This document shows positions 57,380 to 64,000 of a stretch of DNA of 64,000 bases, one piece after another. Origin of the DNA: Bin87 sp964347975 (GTDB lineage Bacteria > Chloroflexota > Dehalococcoidia > Lucifugimonadales > UBA3495); the NCBI GenBank assembly GCA_964347975.1, contig CAYGAY010000018.1, forward strand, positions 1-64,000, in the 5' to 3' direction. The notes beneath the pieces were generated by a model that worked only from the letters and a program-made list of their open reading frames with translations, did no database searches and had not been told where the DNA came from. The first letter of the stretch is position 1, and each line of letters opens with the position of its first letter. The translations under genes were made by a program, and so were the position numbers.

Positions 57380-57409
57380 AATATACCGTAAAGTCAGCGG
57401 AATCCGCAA
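57380..57409 (-). promoter_or_regulatory. sigma-70-type promoter of the DUF1800 operon
   Basis: On the minus strand TTGCGG (57404-57409) and TATATT (57380-57385) are 18 bases apart, 60 bases before the DUF1800 ATG. The rest of the 345-base gap (57320-57664) holds the inverted repeat at 57445-57466 and a doubtful 30-codon frame at 57492-57584. Confidence 0.55.
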
Positions 57410-57444
57410 TAAGCAACGGTCAAAACCGTCGCCCGAATTGCGGA

Positions 57445-57466
57445 ACGATTATCAGTTTATAATCGT
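57445..57466. promoter_or_regulatory. operator candidate (inverted repeat) upstream of the DUF1800 operon
   Basis: Perfect 8-base arms ACGATTAT and ATAATCGT flank a 6-base spacer. The site lies about 36 bases upstream of the predicted -35 box, in an AT-rich patch. Dyad size fits a dimeric activator or repressor; no regulator gene is adjacent. Confidence 0.45.
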
Positions 57467-57664
57467 ATCGCCAGAAGTATGCAGTGTCAACATGGATGGA
57501 AAACCCCGCCCCGATGGCGCGGATCTGGCAAAGGTGGCCTGGCGCGCGCAATTCCTCGACAAAGTGAGTGAGCCGTCGGCTTAAAACGCTGGTCCCGCTT
57601 CATTCCGTTGCGCCGCCGGCAGGGTCGTTACCTCCGGAGCATTCGGAGGGCGATCTTTCATGTA

Positions 57665-58069
57665 CTAGTTCGGGCTGGGTCCCATTGCCATGACATTAAT
57701 GACCAACATCACAGCCAGCATAGCCGCTTCCAGTGCGAACAATACGTGGGCAATGGTGATGCCTAATCGCTTAAGTTCTAAATTCTCCCCACGTTGCCCC
57801 TGAAAAAGGTGGATGGTCAACCCCGCAACCAGAGTTGTGGCAAGGTACAGGGCAAGAGCGATCATCCCGGAAACGCCCCAGGCGAGCGTCGCGTACGTGA
57901 AATCGCCTGCCGCAATGGCCGCGGGAATGTCAGAGTTGCTGGCGATGACGACAGCTGTGCCTGTAATGGCGGTGGCGATGGTGAGTGTACCGAGGCAAAT
58001 GATGTCCCAGTGTCGCGCCCACTCAGCAGCCGTCCTCAGCTCTCGATCATGCACTGGTGTCGCGCTCAT
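57665..58069 (-). CDS. small membrane protein, unknown family
   Basis: The 134-residue protein has about four hydrophobic segments (about 23-45, 52-60, 66-86 and 106-128). It overlaps the upstream membrane gene by 23 bases. The pair resembles in layout, not in sequence, the two membrane genes at 26323-27277. No known motif is seen. Confidence 0.62.
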   Translation of the reverse strand: MSATPVHDRELRTAAEWARHWDIICLGTLTIATAITGTAVVIASNSDIPAAIAAGDFTYATLAWGVSGMIALALYLATTLVAGLTIHLFQGQRGENLELKRLGITIAHVLFALEAAMLAVMLVINVMAMGPSPN

Positions 58070-58370
58070 TGACCATTCGCAACATCTTCTCCATAGTCGC
58101 CCAGACGATCAATACCGGGAGAACTGCGCATGCCCCTGCTGTTGCCGCGAATGCAGCCGCGTAACCATGCTCTTTGGCGTCCACCGCGACGATAGCAGCC
58201 AACACCATGAGCGTGCTGAGCGTCAGACCTCCGATTGCCGCGGCGCAAAGGACGATCCAGAAAGCGAGCGGGCGTTTCGGAACTCTGTTTCTGATGTGTC
58301 GGTCCGGCTGCTCTCCGGTCTGCGAGGCGGCCGGGGTTACGCCGTTGGGCGTCGATGAATCGGTAACCAT
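58047..58370 (-). CDS. small membrane protein, unknown family
   Basis: The 107-residue product has a polar N-terminus (about 35 residues) and two hydrophobic segments (about 37-64 and 70-92). It is the first gene of a two-gene unit, overlapping the following one. The 218 bases upstream to 58588 hold no gene. Function unknown. Confidence 0.58.
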   Translation of the reverse strand: MVTDSSTPNGVTPAASQTGEQPDRHIRNRVPKRPLAFWIVLCAAAIGGLTLSTLMVLAAIVAVDAKEHGYAAAFAATAGACAVLPVLIVWATMEKMLRMVNERDTSA

Positions 58371-58588
58371 GTTTCAGCCTTCGGGCGGCGCCTGTCTTTT
58401 TAGGCTGCCACCGCACGGCATATTGTCCGGGTTTTGACGATTGGTTTCAAGGTCCCGGAGAGCCGGCCATCCTTTCACGGCGCTGGGCTATTGGGCATGA
58501 TTTTGCCGTCAATTTATGCGACCTGGCCTATCCGAGCCGCCCAATCTTCCCGAACTGGTTGATGGCATTTTGCTCAGGGCAGCCAAAG

Positions 58589-59305
58589 TTATCCCAATCG
58601 GAACCGTTTGAATACCTCAGCATACTCCACCCCAATGCGCGTCCCGTCGCGGCGGCGCCATTCTTTCATGTAACGGTCCGCCGATTCAGGGCTCACCTGG
58701 CTGCGGTGGGCCCGCAGCGCCGCCACCGCCGTTTCGATATGGTTGGTTACGTCGATGACGTGGTCCGGCTCGGTACGGCCCATCACCCAAACTTCCCGCA
58801 CCTTGTGCGGCTCCAAACCCTCTTCGGTCAGCAGTTCGGGGAAGGTCATTCGGTCCCGGGCCGCCGGGTACACCGCGCCCATGGCGGCGTCCCCCGACGC
58901 GAAGTGGTCCGGATGATCAATGTACCCGTCGCCGTCCAGGTTGCGCACCGGGTTCATGCAGATGAGAACGTCCGGACGGTGCGCGCGGATGGCGCGGGAT
59001 ATGTCCTTTCGCAACTCCAGCGTGGATTCCAGATATGCGTCGGGATAGCCCAGGAAAAATACTCGGGACAGGCCCAGGACGCGGGCCGCTTCACGCTGTT
59101 CTTCCTCACGCATTTTGACCAACGTTGCCACGGTCATATCCGGGTCGTCGCTGCCCTTGCTGCCGTCGGTGCAGATGACGTACGCCACGTCCCAGCCCTC
59201 GGCGCACAGGCGGGCCACCGTGCCCGCGCAGCCCCATTCGGCATCGTCGGCGTGAGCGACCACCACCATTGCGCGGCTGAAATCATCGCTTGATTGAGTT
59301 ACCAA
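58589..59305 (-). CDS. PIG-L family deacetylase (LmbE-like), TTG start
   Basis: The 238-residue zinc-dependent deacetylase has MVVVAHADDAEWGCAGTVAR near the start (normally AHPDDAE; Pro is Ala here), VICTDGSKGSDDPDMT, FFLGYPDAYLES and the zinc-binding NLDGDGYIDHPDH. The start is taken as TTG at 59305, with GGGAG 8 bases upstream; a longer frame to 59380 runs into a repeat element. Substrates of this family are N-acetylated sugars, as in mycothiol or GlcNAc-PI. Confidence 0.88.
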   Translation of the reverse strand: MVTQSSDDFSRAMVVVAHADDAEWGCAGTVARLCAEGWDVAYVICTDGSKGSDDPDMTVATLVKMREEEQREAARVLGLSRVFFLGYPDAYLESTLELRKDISRAIRAHRPDVLICMNPVRNLDGDGYIDHPDHFASGDAAMGAVYPAARDRMTFPELLTEEGLEPHKVREVWVMGRTEPDHVIDVTNHIETAVAALRAHRSQVSPESADRYMKEWRRRDGTRIGVEYAEVFKRFRLG

Positions 59306-59327
59306 GGTGAAACTCCCACGAAAATGA

Positions 59328-59419
59328 TCAGAAGCAGAGTTTTCAGGATTATCAGGATCGGCAAGATTGGGATAATGCAATCCTGAAAATCATTGAAGTC
59401 CGGTAAATCCTGCTTCTGA
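59328..59419. repeat. short element with 10-bp terminal inverted repeats
   Basis: The 92-base block begins TCAGAAGCAG and ends CTGCTTCTGA. Inside are TTTCAGGATT and its near inverse AATCCTGAAA, with an ATCAGGATCGGCAAGATTGG middle. This looks like a small non-autonomous element. It lies between the deacetylase and MFS genes, and just beyond it is GAAGTGGGTACGCACC, like the ends of the MITE-like repeats. Confidence 0.6.
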
Positions 59420-59454
59420 CGATACCACGTCCCGAAGTGGGTACGCACCAGCAT

Positions 59455-60723
59455 CTAGGCCGGCGAAGCTGCGGACCCGGCCGCGTCGGCCGTGCGGTTT
59501 CGGGTTATCCAGTGTAGGGTGAATCCCAAAGTAGCGCCGACCAGCGCCATTCCCGACGCCATGGCGAAAGACCATTGCAGTGTGCCGGTGGCGTCGGCAA
59601 CCGGCCCGGAAATGGCCGGCGAGATGGTGCTGCCGATCCCGGCTCCCATGCCCATCAATCCAAAGGCTGCCGGGGCCATGAACACGGGCACGAAGTCGCC
59701 GGCCGCCGCCGCGCAGATGGTGTAGGTGGAGCGCAGCGCAAACCCCGCCAGCGCCGACGCTATGATGAAGAAGACCAGCTCCGGCATCAGCCAGAACAGG
59801 GTATGGCAGGCCGCCTCAATCAGGAACGTGACGCCAAAGGCCATGCCCCGTCCCACCCGGTCGGACAGCGCTCCGGAGCCCACGCCGCTGCCTATGCTCA
59901 GGATGCCAATGGTCATAAACAGCGCCCCCACGATGGCCACGTCGATGCCATGCTCTACTTCCAGATACGCGCCGTAGCTGGACGTGAGAATGCCGTGGAC
60001 GAACCCCGAACAGAACGCCATCCCGGTGATGAGCCACACGTAAGGGTTGGTGTACACCTGCACCGGCCAGCTCGACGGCCCGCGCCTTGCCGGCCCACGC
60101 TGGGACGAGACTTCGGCATTGGGAACCTCGCGAATAAAGCCGACGCACACCATGCCAATCAGGACGCTGGTGGCGGCCAGCGCATACCAGACGTAACGCC
60201 AGGCCTCATCGCCGAAAACTCCGGTCAGCGGCGGCACGATAATGCCGGTAAAGATAATCGCCAGGCTCCCGCCCGACGCGGCGATGCCGGCGGCCTTCCC
60301 CCGGTCGTTCACCCGGAACCACGGCGCGAGCATTCCCATCATGGGCGTCAGCGCCGCCCCTGACGACACGCCGACGATTATCATGGCGACCAGAGCGCCC
60401 CAGTAATTCGGCGACCAACCCAGCAATCCCATGGCCGTGGCTTGGGCGAATATGCTGGCAATTACCATCCACCGCCCGCCGTACCGCGACGCGGCGGCTC
60501 CCGACAGCAAGCCCGATACGACCCTGGAAATGGACAGCGCCACCACCAGAACGAAGACCGTGGTGTAGGACAGCTCGAAGCTGCTCTTCATCCCCGGTAT
60601 CGTGAGCGCCTGGACGTACAGGGAAAAGCTGGTAATCAGGTTGACCGCCAGCGTCACGGCCAGGATCACGGCAGCATAGGTGCGCGCCCACCGGGGAATC
60701 AGGGCGGCGACGGGAAAGGCCAT
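59455..60723 (-). CDS. MFS transporter (oxalate/formate antiporter-like)
   Basis: The 422-residue protein has 12 membrane segments. After the first, FSLYVQALTIPGMKSSFELS, then SGLLSGAAASRYGGRWMVIA (the cytoplasmic loop of domain 1), a middle loop (EVPNAEVSSQRGPARRGPSS), and SGVGSGALSDRVGRGMAFGV (the loop of domain 2). This is the MFS layout of the oxalate/formate and monocarboxylate groups. ATG 60723 is preferred. The substrate is unknown. Confidence 0.9.
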   Translation of the reverse strand: MAFPVAALIPRWARTYAAVILAVTLAVNLITSFSLYVQALTIPGMKSSFELSYTTVFVLVVALSISRVVSGLLSGAAASRYGGRWMVIASIFAQATAMGLLGWSPNYWGALVAMIIVGVSSGAALTPMMGMLAPWFRVNDRGKAAGIAASGGSLAIIFTGIIVPPLTGVFGDEAWRYVWYALAATSVLIGMVCVGFIREVPNAEVSSQRGPARRGPSSWPVQVYTNPYVWLITGMAFCSGFVHGILTSSYGAYLEVEHGIDVAIVGALFMTIGILSIGSGVGSGALSDRVGRGMAFGVTFLIEAACHTLFWLMPELVFFIIASALAGFALRSTYTICAAAAGDFVPVFMAPAAFGLMGMGAGIGSTISPAISGPVADATGTLQWSFAMASGMALVGATLGFTLHWITRNRTADAAGSAASPA

Positions 60724-60859
60724 GGGAGCCAGAACGGAAAACGGCAACGTTGCATTCGACGCCAGGGGGGAATGCCATCATATCACAACGTGCCGCCGGC
60801 GCAGCGTGAGCGTTCCCTGATACAATACGGCAGGATGGCAAACCCGCGAGGTGTTGACC

Positions 60860-61552
60860 GTGACCACGACCCAAACGCAAACCCGACCGGCGCAGACGGA
60901 TGATGCCGTTTATGGCGCGGCCACCGCCGAGCCGGAAGAAGGCTGCTTCTATATTCCACTGGCCGAGTTCGGCCAGTCGCTGGACAACCCCGATTTGGAT
61001 GAATGGTTCGAAGCCTTCGTCGCCCGCAACAAGCACTTCAGCGGCGGCTTCTTTGAGATTACCGCCAAGGGAGAACTGAAAATCATGCCCCCTACGGGCT
61101 TCCCCGGCTACCTTCACGAAACCGAGTTCACCGTTCGTATCGGGCTGTGGTCCGACGGCTATGGCGGCAAAGTCGGCGGCCCCACCGCGCGTTGGAACCT
61201 CCCCGACGGTTCACGCCCCGGCCCGGATGCCAGCTGGATTTCCGATGAACGCTGGAATGCCCTGATGTCCGCGGGCAACCAACCTGCATTTCTGCACATC
61301 GCCCCCGACTTCATCGTCGAAATTGTGTCACCGTCCAACCGCGGCCCGGAGCTGGTGCGCAAGGTCATGCGGTTTATAGAAAACGGCGCCAAACTGGCCT
61401 GGGTCATCAACCCGCCGCGCCGGCTGGCGACCATCTACCGCCCCGGCCTGACACCAGAAACGTTGCATGATCCGGAGACGCTGGACGGCGAAGAGGCGCT
61501 GCCGGGGTTCGTCTTCGAGGTGCGGGCGCGAATCTTTGATAACGTTGGCTGA
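60860..61552 (+). CDS. Uma2-family endonuclease domain protein, copy 3
   Basis: The 230-residue protein has NKHFSGGFFEITAKGELKIM, GGPTARWNLPDGSRPGPDAS (Asp), FLHIAPDFIVEIVSPSNRGP (Asp, Glu) and KVMRFIENGAKLAWVINPPR, the Uma2 core. GTG at 60860 has GAGG 8 bases upstream; GTG 60851 is also possible. The gene order is divergent from the MFS transporter. Role unknown, as for the other two Uma2 proteins in the window. Confidence 0.87.
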   Translation: MTTTQTQTRPAQTDDAVYGAATAEPEEGCFYIPLAEFGQSLDNPDLDEWFEAFVARNKHFSGGFFEITAKGELKIMPPTGFPGYLHETEFTVRIGLWSDGYGGKVGGPTARWNLPDGSRPGPDASWISDERWNALMSAGNQPAFLHIAPDFIVEIVSPSNRGPELVRKVMRFIENGAKLAWVINPPRRLATIYRPGLTPETLHDPETLDGEEALPGFVFEVRARIFDNVG

Positions 61553-61568
61553 ACCGCCTGATTTGCCG

Positions 61569-62066
61569 ATGATGCGGCAACCGACCCAGGAAACCGGACA
61601 ACCAAGTCCGCCGCCCGTACCACCGGAAGCGCTCAAGCCCTGGTATTATCAGGGCTGGTTTCTCGTCCCCACCTTCGTCTGGTGGCCGTGCAGCGCGATC
61701 CTGTTCATCCGGTCGCCGTGGCACGATGGCGTGGTCAGTGGCGCGCTGTCATGGGCCTGGATCATCGTCGGCGGCGGGTGGATATTCCTGCGGACGCAGT
61801 TTCGCGTGCAAAACGGGCAGCCGCTGTTTGACCCCACGCTCCTGGCTTTAGCGGCCCCGGGCGTGTTCTTGACAATACTCACGCAGTCGCTGTGGCTGCT
61901 CCGCGACCGGCCTCGCATCCGGCGGATCCGCGACGCCGGCGGCTTTGCGGCCTATGCCGACGCGGATGCGCCGGCGCCGGATTCCGGCGAAAGCCGGAAT
62001 GACGGGGAACGTCGGCGACGACGCGCCAACCGGGGCAGCGTCCGCAGCCGGCGTCGGCGACGCTAA
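61569..62066 (+). CDS. two-segment membrane protein with repeat-derived C-terminus
   Basis: From ATG 61569 the product is 165 residues (a TTG at 61545 would overlap Uma2). It has Pro-rich N-terminus, two or three hydrophobic segments (about 27-44, 52-70 and 87-106) and a very basic C-terminus (RRRRRANRGSVRSRRRRR). The DNA for PDSGESRNDGE is a dispersed palindromic repeat (61981-62005) inserted in frame near the end. The last bases overlap the stop of surE on the other strand. Function unknown. Confidence 0.65.
   Translation: MMRQPTQETGQPSPPPVPPEALKPWYYQGWFLVPTFVWWPCSAILFIRSPWHDGVVSGALSWAWIIVGGGWIFLRTQFRVQNGQPLFDPTLLALAAPGVFLTILTQSLWLLRDRPRIRRIRDAGGFAAYADADAPAPDSGESRNDGERRRRRANRGSVRSRRRRR
61981..62005. 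repeat. palindromic repeat inside a coding sequence
   Basis: ATTCCGGCGAAAGCCGGAAT plus GACGG is a standard copy of the dispersed palindrome family seen between genes elsewhere in the window. Here it is translated as part of the preceding gene's tail. Confidence 0.8.
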
Positions 62067-62956
62067 CCCTTATTCCCGTTCCCGCCAACGCCCAATCCGT
62101 CCACCAGGCCGCGCACCATTTCCATCCGCTCGTCGGTGGTGGAGAAGGCCATTCCCATGGGCGTAATGCCGACGTAGTTGGCCTTGCTGGCGTCAATGTC
62201 GCTGCCGTCGCCGCCGGCCAGCACCGCCCGATTGCGCGAAATCCAGTAGCGGCGGTGGCCGAAGGAGTCCTCGGAGCGCACCGATTCCCCGTAGGCGCGT
62301 CCACCCAGACGGGTGACCCGCACCCCGGCGATGCGTTCGGCAGGCTCGTTGGGCACGTTGACGTTGAGGAAGTAGGGCGGAGAAACCTCCGGCGCGTCGG
62401 CTAGGCGTCGGGCCAGGCGCGCCAGCACTTCGGCGGACAACTGATAGCGGGGCGACTGCACCGAACCTACAGAGATGGCGATGGTGGGATAGCCACGCAC
62501 CCACCCCTGTACCGCCGCGCCCACCGTGCCGGACACGATGACGTCCCAACCCAGGTTGGAGCCGCGATTGATGCCGCTCACCACCAGGTCGGGCCTGGGC
62601 GTCACCAACTGCTCCAGCGCCAGGATGCACGAATCCGCCGGCGTCCCTTGCACCGCCCAGGCAGTGATGGGATTGGGCAGAGTCGGCACGGCGGCATCCG
62701 GCGGCGGCACGGCGTCCGCGCTGCGCGGCGGGGTATCCGCGCCGGGAGCAAACTGCATCAGATACTGCTCTGCCGGCACCTGGTGGACGAACAACGGCGA
62801 GTGCAGCGTCATCGACGCCCCCACGCCCGACTGCTCCCGGTCGGGCGCGACTATGGCGACCTCGCCGACCGTGGCAAGGCTGCGCGCCGCCGCCCACAGC
62901 CCTGATGCGTGAATGCCGTCGTCATTAGTGAGGAGGATTTTCAAGGGGTACTCCAC
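62063..62956 (-). CDS. surE: 5'/3'-nucleotidase SurE
   Basis: The 297-residue metal-dependent phosphatase acts on nucleoside monophosphates. Seen: ILLTNDDGIHASGLWAAARS (metal Asp pair), VAPDREQSGVGASMTLHSPL (with the Ser), DLVVSGINRGSNLGWDVIVS (SGxNxGxN metal site) and GTVGAAVQGWVRGYPTIAIS. The length is slightly above the usual 250-270, with a Pro/Ala-rich loop after EQYLMQF. It lies 9 bases from an inverted-repeat cassette. Confidence 0.95.
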   Translation of the reverse strand: MEYPLKILLTNDDGIHASGLWAAARSLATVGEVAIVAPDREQSGVGASMTLHSPLFVHQVPAEQYLMQFAPGADTPPRSADAVPPPDAAVPTLPNPITAWAVQGTPADSCILALEQLVTPRPDLVVSGINRGSNLGWDVIVSGTVGAAVQGWVRGYPTIAISVGSVQSPRYQLSAEVLARLARRLADAPEVSPPYFLNVNVPNEPAERIAGVRVTRLGGRAYGESVRSEDSFGHRRYWISRNRAVLAGGDGSDIDASKANYVGITPMGMAFSTTDERMEMVRGLVDGLGVGGNGNKG

Positions 62957-63143
62957 GCTGGATGGCGTTGCAATTTGGGTGGTCTAATTTTCTCGACATT
63001 CCGGCGAAAGCCGGAATCCAGTAACGCTTTCTGGACTCCGGCCCCGTATCAAGTACGGGGTGACGTTCTTTCGCCGGAGTGACGGATTAGCAGCCAAACC
63101 ACCTAAAACGGAAGGCTACTTCCACGTTCAGGCGACATTGACG

Positions 63144-63476
63144 CTAATCGGGATCGGTCGGCTCGGGCGGGGGCTCATCAAAAGGAAGACCGGCCTGTTC
63201 CGCAGCCTCGCGGCGTTCCAGCCAACGTTGCCACTGACGGGACATCTCAGCCTGCCCCTCAGCCCTTCCCGCGGCGCGCCCTGCGACCACTCCCTCGGCC
63301 CGATGCCGCTCGATGATGGGTTTGACCCACTTGTTCCTCAGATAATCCAGCGTAGCCATGATGTATTGCAGCGCCTCCGCCAAGATGATGATTATTACGG
63401 CGGCGGCTCCGCCGCTTGGGAATACATTCCGGAAAATCTCCGCAACAATGTCCGCGCTACCAGTGTCGGACGCCAA
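63144..63476 (-). CDS. small membrane-anchored protein inside the inverted-repeat cassette
   Basis: The 110-residue protein has one membrane segment (AVIIIILAEALQYIMATL, about residues 27-44) and a long charged cytoplasmic-type helix: VKPIIERHRAEGVVAGRAAG, RAEGQAEMSRQWQRWLERRE, ending in a Pro/Glu tail. The GRAAGRAEGQAE stretch is a short helical repeat. No family is known to me. It is the only gene in the cassette. The 63477-63881 stretch to its right contains only hairpins and repeat arms. Confidence 0.6.
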   Translation of the reverse strand: MASDTGSADIVAEIFRNVFPSGGAAAVIIIILAEALQYIMATLDYLRNKWVKPIIERHRAEGVVAGRAAGRAEGQAEMSRQWQRWLERREAAEQAGLPFDEPPPEPTDPD

Positions 63477-63548
63477 CCGAAAATCATACCAAGTCAGAAA
63501 CGTCGTAATTTGTATCGTCAGAACGCAAAAAGCGAAGAAGCACCATCT

Positions 63549-63610
63549 CCCCCAGCCGGCCGGTACGCTCCAGATCGCTTCCCTGGCGTCGTTCTCCGGC
63601 CGGCTGGGGG
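63549..63610. repeat. 15-bp perfect inverted repeat (hairpin)
   Basis: CCCCCAGCCGGCCGG and CCGGCCGGCTGGGGG are separated by 32 bases, upstream of the small membrane gene in the cassette. It could be an attenuator, an insertion end, or a terminator for transcripts coming from the right. Confidence 0.6.
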
Positions 63611-63881
63611 TGTCTCATCATTTTTCATAGCCGATCAACTGAGCGCTCGCGCACAGTATAACACGCGCAACGCGCGCCCGTTCCCGGAGCTGCCGGGCCG
63701 GGGTAGTGTTCCGTTTTAGGTGGTTTGGCTGATATGCGTCACTCCGGCGAAAGCCGGAGTCCAGAAAACGCTACTGGATTCCGGCTTTCGCCGGAATGAC
63801 GAGAAAACTAAACCACCTAAGTTGCAACGCTGCCGCCGGGCCGGGCGCGCGTTGCGCTCAGCAAACGGCGACGTATGCCGG

Positions 63882-64000
63882 TCAGTGATGAGCCAGCCCG
63901 ATCGCGTGCAGCAAGGCGTGTTTCACTTCCACCGGCGCTACCCCCGCTCGAAACTCCGCCGAGGCGTACACGTCGCCGATGATGTCCACGCCGGCGGCGG
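63882..64000 (-). CDS. probable FAD-binding subunit of a molybdo-flavoprotein dehydrogenase, C-terminal end (partial)
   Basis: The minus-strand frame enters from the right edge and reads AAGVDIIGDVYASAEFRAGV and APVEVKHALLHAIGLAHH before a stop at 63882. The pattern D.(H/Y)ASAEFRxxxAPVxVxxAL is typical of the C-terminus of CO dehydrogenase/xanthine dehydrogenase medium (CoxM-type) subunits. With about 39 residues the call is tentative. The rest of the gene lies beyond the window. Confidence 0.5.
   Translation of the reverse strand, partial: AAGVDIIGDVYASAEFRAGVAPVEVKHALLHAIGLAHH

Larger units (their letters stand above)
62965..63830. mobile_element. cassette bounded by long inverted repeats
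   Basis: The left arm (62965-63112) and right arm (63710-63830) are inverted copies of each other: both contain GCGTTGCAA, GTGGT..A.TTTTCTCG, ATTCCGGCGAAAGCCGGAAT, CCAGTA, TTTCTGGACTCCGG and AGCCAAACCACCTAAAACGG in order. The left arm has about 28 extra bases, CCCCGTATCAAGTACGGGG with flanks. Between the arms are a 110-codon gene and a 15-bp hairpin. There is no transposase, so it would be a non-autonomous element. Confidence 0.7.

Noticed and set aside
57492..57584. Possible 30-codon plus-strand gene (starts MDGKPRPDGADLAK)
   Set aside because: No ribosome site, no homology I recognise, and it lies in the promoter region of a divergent operon.
63144..63476. Small cassette gene as an integron cassette with an attC site
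   Set aside because: The arms are long inverted repeats built from dispersed palindromes; no attC-like core sites or integrase are seen.

Overview
The window looks like a piece of an uncultured Chloroflexota chromosome, most like the SAR202/Dehalococcoidia side of that phylum. It is GC-rich and carries many luciferase-like (LLM) flavin oxidoreductases, NHL beta-propellers, a DUF1800/DUF1501 pair, three Uma2 nucleases, an archaeal-type (class V) fructose-bisphosphate aldolase/phosphatase, MocR-like aminotransferases and UGSC-type selenoproteins. The taxonomy is an inference from gene content; there is no rRNA or tRNA here to test it. Several dispersed repeat families and two low-quality assembly junctions (12.4 kb and 53.4 kb) suggest a metagenome-assembled genome.

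Layout. 0-3 kb: end of a peptide-type ABC importer (binding protein, two permeases; no ATPases). 3-11.8 kb: small protein plus retropepsin-like pair, DUF255 thioredoxin-domain protein, aspS with an apparent CTG start, a PLP aminotransferase, fbp, and a zinc-ribbon/TPR membrane protein. 11.8-17.2 kb: polysaccharide genes (APS kinase fused to a sugar transferase; O-antigen-ligase-like protein with a charged repeat) among MITE-like repeats and a broken HbpS/GlcG gene. 17.6-22.6 kb: a histidine-kinase/response-regulator fusion whose kinase lacks key residues, diverging across a palindromic operator candidate from a B12-binding radical SAM gene and two small membrane proteins. 22.6-29.2 kb: FMN-dependent hydroxy-acid oxidase with a SHOCT tail, LLM oxidoreductase, NHL protein, membrane protein pair, and a UGSC selenoprotein with its partner.

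29.3-35.9 kb: the most unusual locus, four tightly packed genes: a transglutaminase-like protein, a large divergent SecA paralogue, a Ser/Gly/Arg-rich lipoprotein and an unknown protein. 36-38 kb: remnants of IS110 and ISAs1 elements and an orphan lipoprotein. 38-52 kb: SsuD-like monooxygenase, Uma2 nucleases, second PLP aminotransferase, formate dehydrogenase alpha subunit (Cys form), VOC protein, a peroxiredoxin with Sec at the peroxidatic position, HEPN/PaREP1-like small proteins, LLM oxidoreductase, alpha/beta hydrolase, a split pentapeptide-repeat gene, enoyl-CoA hydratase, HIT protein and a MogA/MoaB molybdopterin protein. 52.5-53.6 kb: two frameshifted genes and the scaffold gap. 53.6-64 kb: DUF1800-DUF1501-NHL operon with a recognisable promoter and operator, membrane protein pair, PIG-L deacetylase, MFS transporter, Uma2, SurE, an inverted-repeat-bounded cassette, and the end of a probable molybdo-flavoprotein FAD subunit.

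Two genes are each broken by an in-frame UGA exactly where a catalytic Cys/Sec belongs, and each UGA is followed by a short hairpin with a similar AGT-containing pentaloop. This makes active selenocysteine incorporation in the host very likely.
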